In this document: positions 1 to 5,227 of the stretch, piece after piece | Layout: the number at the start of each line of letters is the position of its first letter | How positions within the stretch are numbered: position 1 is the stretch's first letter | Assembly (NCBI GenBank): GCA_937896705.1 | Contig: CALBOC010000384.1 | Coordinates: forward strand, 1-6,368 | DNA length: 6,368 nt | From: an uncultured Micrococcaceae bacterium | GTDB taxonomy: Bacteria > Actinomycetota > Actinomycetes > Actinomycetales > Micrococcaceae | Direction of reading: 5' to 3' | Program-made: the position numbers and the translations under genes | The notes under the pieces: generated by a model | What the model saw: only the letters and a program-made list of their open reading frames with translations | Told to the model about the DNA's origin: nothing | Databases searched by the model: none

Positions 1-117
1 ATCCTCAGTTCCGCTCGAGAAACCCAAGGGCTGGAATCCATGGACCAGATTAAATGGGCGGTCCTGGAAACCTCTGGCACGATCAGTATCGTGGCCAAGC
101 AGGAGGAATCGGCATAG
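1..117 (+). CDS. C-terminal end of a DUF421/YetF-type membrane protein (partial)
   Basis: This is an open frame from the first base to a TAG at 115-117, giving the last 38 residues of a protein whose start lies outside the window. The visible segment contains [19 protein letters not shown] followed by [10 protein letters not shown]. That is the pattern of the soluble C-terminal domain of DUF421 (YetF family) proteins: a helix ending in a 'leucine-x-x-hydrophobic-aspartate' stretch, then a strand pair reading roughly 'A-V-L-E-x-x-G-x-I-S-V'. Proteins of this family have a few N-terminal membrane helices and a cytosolic C-terminal domain of unclear function. The gene runs toward the FNT gene on the other strand, and only 8 bases separate the two stops, with no hairpin-plus-T-tract terminator between them. 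The family call rests on a short tail, so it is likely but not certain. Confidence 0.6.
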   Translation: MLSSARETQGLESMDQIKWAVLETSGTISIVAKQEESA

Positions 118-125
118 TCCCTGTC

Positions 126-932
126 TCAGACCGCCGGTTCGGGTGTGTCAGAGCGGTGTGCGTAATACAGCGGTAAGCCCACCAGCGCTAAGCCGCCCAC
201 CCAATTGCCTAATAACACCGGAATCTGGTTCCACAGCCACCAGTCACTAATACCGATCGGTGCGCCCAACATCATGCCCACGGGGATCGCAAAGAGGTTG
301 ACCACACTGTGTTCCAGGTCGAGCGCGAAGAACGCGGCGATGGGTGGCCAGATGGCCATGATCTTGCCGCTGGTCGACTCGCTGGTCATCCCCATGACTA
401 CGCCCAAAACCACCAGCCAGTTACACAAAATCCCACTGAGAAAGGCCAAGCCGGCGCCACCCAGGTAACCGTGGCCCTGATAGTCAATGGTTTTGGCCTC
501 CGCTAAATGCACCAGGCCCTGGGCGGTGGGGTCTTCCCCGGTGGTCCACCATTGCGATAGCAACGCTGCGAATAAGACGGCTGCTAAAAGGCCACCGAGA
601 ATATGGCCGAGTAATACCCAACTGAAATTCCGCCAGAGATCGCGCATTGTCGACTGCCGATGAATCACCGACAGTGAGACGAGGGCAAAATTGCCCGTGA
701 GGAGTTCGACATTGAGTAACACCACGACGACCAGCCCCAGGGGGAACAGCAGCGCTCCGACAATGCCCAACCCGGTCTCTTCGGTAGCAAAGATTGCTAA
801 CGTGGTAGCGCCGGCGAGCAGGAAAACAGAAAACCCAGCGCGCAAGACGAGTTGGCCGGCGCTCAAGTCCGTCTTGGTGGCACCAGAGTCAAGCATGGAG
901 TCAACGACCGCGGGCGGGGCAACATAGGACAC
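126..932 (-). CDS. Formate/nitrite transporter (FNT) family anion channel
   Basis: This 268-residue protein has the length and six-helix layout of FNT channels, which form pentamers in the cytoplasmic membrane and pass small monovalent anions (formate, nitrite, or hydrosulfide in some members). Visible signatures are the first broken-helix region at about 63-81, ending VELLTGN (the GAELFTGN motif of the family); the conserved lysine in AEAK (K147); SGILCNWLV at 166-174; and the second broken helix with FFALDLEHSVVN at 201-212, containing the central pore histidine H208. The C-terminal helix begins near IPVLLGNWVGG, as in the family. The start is GTG at 930-932, chosen because AGGAGG lies on the minus strand at 938-943, five bases upstream. 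By eye, F63, L67 and F201 match the constriction residues of FocA, which leans toward formate or nitrite. The divergent neighbour is a sulfurylase-like gene, so a sulfur anion remains possible. Substrate is not decided. Confidence 0.93.
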   Translation of the reverse strand: MSYVAPPAVVDSMLDSGATKTDLSAGQLVLRAGFSVFLLAGATTLAIFATEETGLGIVGALLFPLGLVVVVLLNVELLTGNFALVSLSVIHRQSTMRDLWRNFSWVLLGHILGGLLAAVLFAALLSQWWTTGEDPTAQGLVHLAEAKTIDYQGHGYLGGAGLAFLSGILCNWLVVLGVVMGMTSESTSGKIMAIWPPIAAFFALDLEHSVVNLFAIPVGMMLGAPIGISDWWLWNQIPVLLGNWVGGLALVGLPLYYAHRSDTPEPAV

Positions 933-937
933 AGATA

Positions 938-943
938 CCTCCT
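938..943 (-). promoter_or_regulatory. Shine-Dalgarno of the FNT gene (decides a GTG start)
   Basis: A perfect AGGAGG reads on the minus strand, five bases before the GTG at 932-930. It supports the GTG over the internal ATG at codon 13, which would remove the conserved N-terminal helix start. Confidence 0.8.
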
Positions 944-966
944 GATGTATTCATCGGCTGCCCCCA

Positions 967-995
967 GGATTACGGGTCGAGTCGGTGAGCGTCAA
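967..995 (-). promoter_or_regulatory. Candidate promoter for the FNT gene
   Basis: On the minus strand a good -35 hexamer TTGACG (995-990, five of six to consensus) is followed after 17 bases by a weak -10 TAATCC (972-967). Transcription would begin near 960, leaving a leader of about 28 bases before the GTG and including the AGGAGG. The weak -10 keeps this tentative. The AATCGTTCG motif at 994-1002 overlaps the -35, so a regulator binding there could control access. Confidence 0.33.
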
Positions 996-1001
996 TCGTT
1001 C
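994..1001 (+). repeat. AATCGTTC motif, copy 1
   Basis: This is the first of three exact copies of an 8-mer in the 216-base divergent region. Together with C993 it forms a perfect 9-base inverted match to copy 2 (CAATCGTTC against GAACGATTG), and with G1002 a 9-base direct match to copy 3 (AATCGTTCG). It touches the proposed -35 of the FNT gene. Its function as an operator is inferred from repetition and placement. Confidence 0.5.
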
Positions 1002-1077
1002 GCGTTCGGAGGGTATCTCCTTGCCCTGAGCGGATGTCCGGACGGCTGCGGCGCCACGGGGTGATGGATGAGTGACA

Positions 1078-1085
1078 GAACGATT
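1078..1085 (-). repeat. AATCGTTC motif, copy 2 (inverted)
   Basis: GAACGATT on the plus strand is the reverse complement of copies 1 and 3. The centre of this copy is 84 bases from copy 1 and 61 bases from copy 3. It lies where a -35 element would sit if the TATGTG at 1103-1108 is the -10 of the sulfurylase-like gene, mirroring the placement of copy 1 on the FNT promoter. Confidence 0.5.
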
Positions 1086-1099
1086 GTAATGGGCCAGAC

Positions 1100-1108
1100 T
1101 GTTATGTG
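1100..1108 (+). promoter_or_regulatory. Possible extended -10 for the sulfurylase-like gene
   Basis: TG-T-TATGTG resembles an extended -10 (TGnTATnnT) but matches the -10 hexamer at only three of six positions, and no good -35 lies upstream. The -35 position is instead occupied by AATCGTTC copy 2, as would be expected at an activator-dependent promoter. The start would be near 1115, giving a leader of about 34 bases. Low certainty. Confidence 0.2.
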
Positions 1109-1129
1109 CATCACATCACTTGTGTCTTG

Positions 1130-1135
1130 AAAGGA
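1130..1135 (+). promoter_or_regulatory. Weak, distant ribosome binding site of the sulfurylase-like gene
   Basis: AAAGGA is the only purine-rich SD-like stretch before the ATG at 1149 and stands 13 bases away, longer than the usual 5-9. An in-frame TGA at 1137-1139 and the absence of ATG, GTG or TTG between it and 1149 force the ATG start, so the long spacing is real if this is the site used. Confidence 0.45.
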
Positions 1136-1138
1136 CTG

Positions 1139-1146
1139 AATCGTTC
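1139..1146 (+). repeat. AATCGTTC motif, copy 3 (between SD and start codon)
   Basis: This exact copy, extended to AATCGTTCG at 1139-1147, fills the spacer between the AAAGGA at 1130-1135 and the ATG at 1149. A protein bound here would block early transcription. In RNA, pairing with copy 2 would hide the initiation site if the transcript starts upstream of 1078. Confidence 0.5.
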
Positions 1147-1148
1147 GT

Positions 1149-2831
1149 ATGCGTACGTATCCACAAACTCCGCACGGTGGGGTACTGGTTGATCAGGTCG
1201 TCCCAGAAGCGACTCGCGCGGCAGAGATTGACCGCGCCAGAACCCTACCGAGCATCCGGGTTGATCTGGAAGCGATTATCACCATCGAGATGATCACCAC
1301 CGGCGTACTGTCGCCAAACCGTGGGTTCATGAATGAACAGGACTATCTGTCAGTCTTGGAACAAGGAAGACTCTGCGACGGGACGGTATGGCCGGTCCCG
1401 TTGAGTTTCGCCCCGACAGGTGCCATGAACCAAGAGGTCATTGCGGGGCTTTCCGTCGGAGACCAAGTGGCTTTAGTTGACGATGCCAACGATCCGGTGG
1501 CCATTCTTGAGATTGAGGATATCTTCGACTACGACCGCGAACACCGAGCCGAACACCTGTTTGGGACCACCGACCGGAAGCATCCGGGCGTGGATTCGAT
1601 CTACCGTCGGATGGGGGATACCGCCCTGGGCGGGACACTACATCTGCTGGACCGGGTGGACTGGGGACCATTTGAACGGCTCCGGTTAGAGCCCAAAGAC
1701 ACCTGGAAACTCTTCTACGAAGAAAAACAGTTCAACTCTGTTGCAGGCTTCATTACCGGCGCCAACCCGTTGCACCGCGGTCACGAATACATTCACCGCA
1801 ATGCCTTAGAAGAGATTGATGGACTCTTCCTGCAGCCCTTGGTTGAGATGGCTAAGCGAGAATTCGTCCGCCACGAATACCGGATCCGTGGCTACCAAAA
1901 CGTGCTGGACACCTACTACCCTTCCGACCGCTCGATTCTGTCCCCGCTGCGTGTTACCTACATTTTTGCCGGCCCGCGCGAGGCTGTGCTGCACGCGTTG
2001 ATTATGAAAAACTACGGGTGCACCCACGCGCTGATTGGTCGCGATCACGCCGGTATCGGTGACTTCTACGATAAATACGCTGGCCACAACGTGTTTAGTG
2101 ACTACGGCGAAGATGAACTCGGCATCGATGTGCGGCTTTTCCACGAAGTCTTCTATGACACCCGGGCCGCTACTCACGCATCTGCTCGGACGGTCAGCGA
2201 CGACGACATCCGGTACCGTCTGAATATCTCGGGCACCGGCATTCGGGAGCTGCTGCGCTACGGCTACATGCCACCCAAAGAAATTGTCCGACCGGAAAGC
2301 GCGCTCGCGGCGATGCAAGGCATTCAACCCAAAGGTGTCGGTGAGGACGGGGAAGCCACCATCACGCCGGTGGGTAAAGTCATCAAGAGCATGTTCCCGT
2401 TTTATCTGGAATATAAGCGGTTGGGCGGCGAAAAACTCGACACCCCGCGCAAGGTTGAAGACCTCACGCTCCATGACTTGGAGACCGCCCTGCGTGACGT
2501 TCGAGCCAACGCGAGTCTGGTGTATCAAGACATCTACGATGAATACAGTGCACATCTGGACCGGTCACCGTCGCTGCAGCCGGTGTGGCGTGACGAGGCA
2601 CGCGATCAGCTGCGGCGTGCTCAAGAGAAGCTGATTGGCGAACTGGAGCAAAAAGTCCAGACCGCCCCAGAGGCTTCTTCGGATGAGTACATGTACCAAG
2701 ACCGTGCTGAAGCAGAACGGGAGTTGCAGGCCGCCAAACAGCTGCTTGCGGAACTCCCGGTCAAAGTCAGTGACGAGTCACGACAGCAACGGTCATGGAA
2801 CCCGATGCCCTATGAACGCTACCGTTCCTAG
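1149..2831 (+). CDS. ATP-sulfurylase-like protein with a variant active site and a helical C-terminal extension
   Basis: Residues 8 to about 390 follow the sulfate adenylyltransferase fold. The N-terminal PUA-like part has PHGGVLV (8-14), LSPNRGFMNEQDY (54-66) and WPVPLSF (81-87). The nucleotidyltransferase domain has NPLHRGHE (206-213, the HxxH motif), AGPREAVLHALIMKNYGCTH (274-293), GRDHAG (297-302) and ISGTGIREL (360-368). The family enzyme makes adenosine 5'-phosphosulfate from ATP and sulfate in the cytosol. Two things are odd. The loop before the HxxH, normally Q-T-R-N, reads T-G-A-N, so the arginine known to contact sulfate and phosphate is missing. The protein is also about 170 residues longer than typical bacterial Sat (about 390). 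The extra part is charged and helix-rich, with coiled-coil-like stretches near 483-505 and 518-536, and has no Walker A motif, so it is not a fused APS kinase. The Zn-binding cysteines found in some bacterial Sat proteins are absent. The last codons overlap the convergent peroxidase gene by four bases. The family is certain; sulfate as substrate is not. Confidence 0.85.
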   Translation: MRTYPQTPHGGVLVDQVVPEATRAAEIDRARTLPSIRVDLEAIITIEMITTGVLSPNRGFMNEQDYLSVLEQGRLCDGTVWPVPLSFAPTGAMNQEVIAGLSVGDQVALVDDANDPVAILEIEDIFDYDREHRAEHLFGTTDRKHPGVDSIYRRMGDTALGGTLHLLDRVDWGPFERLRLEPKDTWKLFYEEKQFNSVAGFITGANPLHRGHEYIHRNALEEIDGLFLQPLVEMAKREFVRHEYRIRGYQNVLDTYYPSDRSILSPLRVTYIFAGPREAVLHALIMKNYGCTHALIGRDHAGIGDFYDKYAGHNVFSDYGEDELGIDVRLFHEVFYDTRAATHASARTVSDDDIRYRLNISGTGIRELLRYGYMPPKEIVRPESALAAMQGIQPKGVGEDGEATITPVGKVIKSMFPFYLEYKRLGGEKLDTPRKVEDLTLHDLETALRDVRANASLVYQDIYDEYSAHLDRSPSLQPVWRDEARDQLRRAQEKLIGELEQKVQTAPEASSDEYMYQDRAEAERELQAAKQLLAELPVKVSDESRQQRSWNPMPYERYRS

Positions 2832-3424
2832 CGCTGGGTGGGTTCTCCCAAGGAGAGCATCAACCGGTTTGCCCAGTTAAAAAATGCGGCCCCGTTGATC
2901 ACATCAACGATGTCGGCGTCATCGAGACCCGCTTGGCTCAACGCGTCGATGTGTGTCGCATCGAATTGACTGGGCGTTTCGGTCAGGGCAGCCGAGGCCT
3001 GGGCGATGGCGGACCACGGTTGACCGAGGTCCGCCTCCACGCCCTCATCCAGGAGTTTTTGCACGTCGTCTTTCCGACCGGATTCCTTAGTGGCCCGGGC
3101 GGTATGCACGGACGCGCAATACACGCATCCGTTGACCCGTGAGGCCGCTGAAGCGGCGATTTCTCGTTCGGCGCGCGGCAACCCCGTGGTGACGTTATAG
3201 AAAATGTCCTGGTCCGTCAGCGTGCGAGCCTCTAAGGCTTCCGGGTTGCGAACTAAGAGCCGGAAATACGGGCTCTTGAGCCGGAACTGGCCGATCAGCG
3301 CGGCGCGTTGCTCCTCGGTGAGGTCAGCCTCTGCCACCGGCGCTAACCAGGGCTGCCACCCGAGACTGTCCTGGGTGAAACCTTCGGGACGCTGTGATTC
3401 GGTATGTGTTGGAGTGTCACTCAT
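2828..3424 (-). CDS. AhpD-like alkylhydroperoxidase-domain protein (Avi_7169-type)
   Basis: This 198-residue cytosolic protein has a carboxymuconolactone decarboxylase/AhpD domain. The redox motif reads SRVNGCVYCASVH, giving C100, C103 and H107, with E88 twelve residues before the first cysteine. This is the Glu-Cys-x-x-Cys-x-x-x-His proton-relay spacing of AhpD peroxidases, although the histidine between the cysteines in AhpD is Y102 here. The N-terminal part (FTQDSLGWQPWLAP, then SPYFRLLVRNPEALEARTLTD) is typical of the Avi_7169 family, known to occur with an Avi_7170 CMD protein and a KPN_01858-type luciferase-like monooxygenase. It is last of the three-gene operon, and its ATG (3424-3422) overlaps the TGA of the CMD gene in an ATGA, so translation is probably coupled. 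Its own SD is poor. It probably reduces a peroxide or acts on a ring or carboxyl intermediate of the operon's substrate; that role is inferred. Confidence 0.88.
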   Translation of the reverse strand: MSDTPTHTESQRPEGFTQDSLGWQPWLAPVAEADLTEEQRAALIGQFRLKSPYFRLLVRNPEALEARTLTDQDIFYNVTTGLPRAEREIAASAASRVNGCVYCASVHTARATKESGRKDDVQKLLDEGVEADLGQPWSAIAQASAALTETPSQFDATHIDALSQAGLDDADIVDVINGAAFFNWANRLMLSLGEPTQR

Positions 3425-4017
3425 GGTCTGGCTCTTTTCAGGGCGATCAGCCCGTCGACGACGCGTATCTGAAACGACAAAAAGGAGATCAGCTGGCTCA
3501 ATGTGACGATGTCATCGGCGCTCCACCCGGCCGCTTCTAATCGGCGTAAGTGTTCCGCTTCGGCATCACGCGGATGCAGACTCAGCAGATGAGCGTGTTC
3601 TAGCGCCGCAGCGAGACGCTCATCGATCACCGCCGGACGCTGCTCTGCGGTATAGGACACCGTGGGGCCCGGTTCGGATTCGGCCGCCAGCCCGGTTTCT
3701 TTGTACTCCCCATAGGGCCCGGGCCGACGATCTCGCGCTGCCAGCTCGGCAACCGCTTCGGCTAACTCGGAGCTGATCTCCTCTTCGAGCAGCTCGGTAT
3801 AGAACGTGGCAGCCGGCGAATCGCTTGCCTGCAGGCTAACCGTATATGCCGCCACCGCATAACGCTCAGCCAAAAGGAAGGTGCCGGGATCGGCCGGCTC
3901 AAACAGCACCTCGAAGCTGCGTTGGGCATTGTCGCGGGCCTGCGGGCGGTCCCGACGGACCTGATCCAGCTTCGAACCCGGTTCAATCTGGGCCAACGTA
4001 TCAATAATGTCTGCCAT
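3421..4017 (-). CDS. CMD-domain protein without redox cysteines (Avi_7170-type)
   Basis: This 198-residue protein is the middle gene of the operon. Its C-terminal half (about 130-195: RPAVIDERLAAALEHAHLL, then HLRRLEAAGWSADDIVTLSQLISFLSFQIRV) is a CMD/AhpD-like helical core, but no cysteine is present anywhere, so it cannot be a thiol peroxidase by itself. The pattern and position match the Avi_7170 family that accompanies the Avi_7169 peroxidase. The start is taken as ATG 4017-4015, two bases after the monooxygenase TAA (4022-4020), with GGTGAG upstream at a good distance. An upstream TTG at 4038 would add seven residues inside the previous gene and has no better signal. The first half (residues 1-60) is helical and has no motif I recognise. 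It may pair with the AhpD-like product; that is inference. Confidence 0.82.
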   Translation of the reverse strand: MADIIDTLAQIEPGSKLDQVRRDRPQARDNAQRSFEVLFEPADPGTFLLAERYAVAAYTVSLQASDSPAATFYTELLEEEISSELAEAVAELAARDRRPGPYGEYKETGLAAESEPGPTVSYTAEQRPAVIDERLAAALEHAHLLSLHPRDAEAEHLRRLEAAGWSADDIVTLSQLISFLSFQIRVVDGLIALKRARP

Positions 4018-4019
4018 TA

Positions 4020-5027
4020 TTAGCTCACCACATCCCAACCCAGTGCAGGCGCCACCTGGGTGCCGAGCAACTCCAGCGAGCGCATGGTCAGCTCGTGGCC
4101 CGGGTCCAAGGAGTGCACCTGGAAGCTGACCTCGGTGGCAGCTGCCGCAGCCTGATCCGTGGCCAGCTGTTCTACCACTTCATCAACGGTGCCGAAATAG
4201 GTCCCGGTGTACCGCAGCAGTTCGGTGTCGCTGAGATCGGCCGCGCGAATGGGCTCACCATCGGAGCGCAGGTTGCGTTCGGCCAAGTGCGCCACACGGG
4301 TACGCAAATGCTTCAGCGCAGCCGACCGGTTTTCTTCATCGATCACCACCGCGGTCCGTGAGGCCAGAATCCGGGGTTGCACGCCGGGTACGAGGTGTTC
4401 GTGGTAGGTCTCGATGATGGGCATCTGCAGGTCGCCCACGAGTTCTCCAACTTCAGCTCCGGGTTGGATGCGCGACAACATCAGCCCGTCACCGGCCTGC
4501 GCGGCTCGGGTGGCGCCATTGGCCGAGAACGTCGCCTGCCACATCCGTTCACCGAGTCCCGGCGAGAGCGGTTGCACGACTTTGCCGGACGCCCCCAGCG
4601 GTTCACCGGCCAGCGCAGCGCGCAGCACCGGTAGATCCCGGTTGAACCGCTCCCGGGGGTTCGTGTTCTTGTATCCCAGGGCCTCAAGATTTTCGGGGCT
4701 AGCACCCGGAGCAATCCCAAATTCGAACCGACCCTCCGACAGAATATCGAGCACTGCGGCATCCTCGGCCGTGCGCACGGGGTTTTCATGCGGCAACGTC
4801 ACGACGGCGGTTCCCAAGCGGATGCGACCGGTGGCTTGTGCTGCGGCGCCCAGAAACGGCCACGGTGTGGGTAGTCCACCCTCATCGGCATCGAAGTGGT
4901 GCTGGGCGACCCACGCGGTGGCGAAACCGGCCCGTTCGGCCTGCTGGATCTGCTCTAGGGCCCAGCGGTACCGTTGGGCAGCCGTCCCCTCGTCAAGCAG
5001 CCGGGTAAAAAATCCTATGCGTGGCAT
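4020..5027 (-). CDS. Luciferase-like FMN-dependent monooxygenase (KPN_01858-type)
   Basis: This 335-residue, single-domain (beta/alpha)8 protein of the bacterial luciferase-like monooxygenase family uses reduced FMN and oxygen. The N-terminus begins with strand IGFFTRL (4-10). Next come AERAGFATAWVAQHHF (30-45) and RIRLGTAVVTLPHENPVRTAEDAAVLD (68-94), and then LSEGRFEFGIAPG (96-108), all standard landmarks of the family. The length fits. The association with a CMD protein and an AhpD-like protein downstream is the defining context of the KPN_01858 group. It is the first gene of the operon, and the CMD gene starts two bases after its TAA. The ATG at 5027-5025 begins directly at the first core strand, so no earlier start is needed; its SD is weak (GCGGA about ten bases upstream). 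A flavin reductase is not visible in the window. The substrate is unknown, and the divergent TTT transporter suggests an imported organic acid. Confidence 0.9.
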   Translation of the reverse strand: MPRIGFFTRLLDEGTAAQRYRWALEQIQQAERAGFATAWVAQHHFDADEGGLPTPWPFLGAAAQATGRIRLGTAVVTLPHENPVRTAEDAAVLDILSEGRFEFGIAPGASPENLEALGYKNTNPRERFNRDLPVLRAALAGEPLGASGKVVQPLSPGLGERMWQATFSANGATRAAQAGDGLMLSRIQPGAEVGELVGDLQMPIIETYHEHLVPGVQPRILASRTAVVIDEENRSAALKHLRTRVAHLAERNLRSDGEPIRAADLSDTELLRYTGTYFGTVDEVVEQLATDQAAAAATEVSFQVHSLDPGHELTMRSLELLGTQVAPALGWDVVS

Positions 5028-5059
5028 GTGCGTCTATCCGCTTTCTGTCTTCAAATGCT

Positions 5060-5069
5060 GAACGATCGT
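5060..5069. promoter_or_regulatory. GAACGAT-containing palindrome upstream of the monooxygenase operon
   Basis: GAACGATCGT carries the first seven bases of the inverted AATCGTTC motif and includes the 8-base palindrome ACGATCGT (5062-5069). It lies about 33 bases upstream of the monooxygenase start, in its likely leader or promoter. It may be a related operator, or chance. Confidence 0.25.
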
Positions 5070-5094
5070 CGCTCATATCTTTGCCTACCGCAAC

Positions 5095-5126
5095 GCAACT
5101 GGCAAACGACTATTACGCTGAGTTGC
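5095..5126. promoter_or_regulatory. Inverted repeat GCAACT/AGTTGC in the divergent TTT-monooxygenase region
   Basis: GCAACT at 5095-5100 and AGTTGC at 5121-5126 are perfect inverted 6-mers whose centres are 26 bases apart. They sit in the middle of the 200-base region between the monooxygenase operon and tctC, where a local regulator would act. Six-base arms can arise by chance. Confidence 0.22.
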
Positions 5127-5134
5127 AGTGGAAA

Positions 5135-5162
5135 GTCACAGCGAGTCGCGGCCGTATAGCAT
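5135..5162 (+). promoter_or_regulatory. Candidate promoter of the TTT operon
   Basis: GTCACA (5135-5140, four of six to TTGACA) and TAGCAT (5157-5162, four of six to TATAAT) are spaced by 16 bases. Transcription would start near 5169 and leave a leader of about 59 bases. The GCAACT/AGTTGC inverted repeat lies directly upstream. Weak by score. Confidence 0.25.
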
Positions 5163-5166
5163 AGGC

Positions 5167-5199
5167 TGTTGCTCAATCCTGGCGCTACCGCCAACAACA
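5167..5199 (+). other. Possible leader hairpin before tctC
   Basis: TGGCG (5180-5184), a CTAC loop and CGCCA (5189-5193) form a five-pair stem, flanked by TGTTG (5167-5171) and CAACA (5195-5199), which can add an outer stem across an uneven internal loop. No T tract follows, so it is not a terminator. It ends 15 bases before the SD. Confidence 0.22.
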
Positions 5200-5214
5200 C
5201 CTGACTTTTCCACC

Positions 5215-5219
5215 GGAGG
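5215..5219 (+). promoter_or_regulatory. Shine-Dalgarno of the TctC-like gene
   Basis: GGAGG stands eight bases before the ATG at 5228, an ideal arrangement. It fixes the start that gives a clean lipoprotein signal peptide. Confidence 0.8.
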
Positions 5220-5227
5220 TTTCATCC

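Noticed and set aside
118..125. Terminator between the DUF421 tail and the FNT gene
   Set aside because: Only eight bases separate the stops and no hairpin with a T tract is seen on either side.
1036..1043. Palindrome GTCCGGAC in the FNT-sulfurylase region
   Set aside because: A single 8-base palindrome in GC-rich DNA with no extension and no repeat elsewhere in the window; too weak to call.
1105..1115. CRP-type site TGTG-CAT-CACA
   Set aside because: The classical site has a 6-base spacer between TGTGA and TCACA; here the spacer is 3 bases with 4-base arms, so it does not fit.
1806..2555. Long open frame (249 codons) antisense to the sulfurylase-like gene
   Set aside because: It lies entirely inside a gene with clear family motifs, has no recognisable domain and no SD-start pair. 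It is a shadow frame.
2319..2831. Fused APS kinase domain at the sulfurylase C-terminus
   Set aside because: No G-x-x-G-x-G-K-S/T motif or other kinase landmark; the sequence is charged and helical.
4018..4038. TTG start at 4038 for the CMD gene
   Set aside because: It would overlap the monooxygenase end by 19 bases and lacks an SD; the ATG at 4017 has GGTGAG at good spacing and the natural operon junction.
4414..5061. 215-codon plus-strand frame over the monooxygenase gene
   Set aside because: Serine-, arginine- and proline-rich shadow translation typical of a GC-rich opposite frame; the minus-strand gene is certain.
5072..5105. Promoter for the monooxygenase operon built from TTGCCA and TATGAG on the minus strand
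   Set aside because: The spacer is 22 bases, and the closer TTGCGT gives only 15; no arrangement is convincing.
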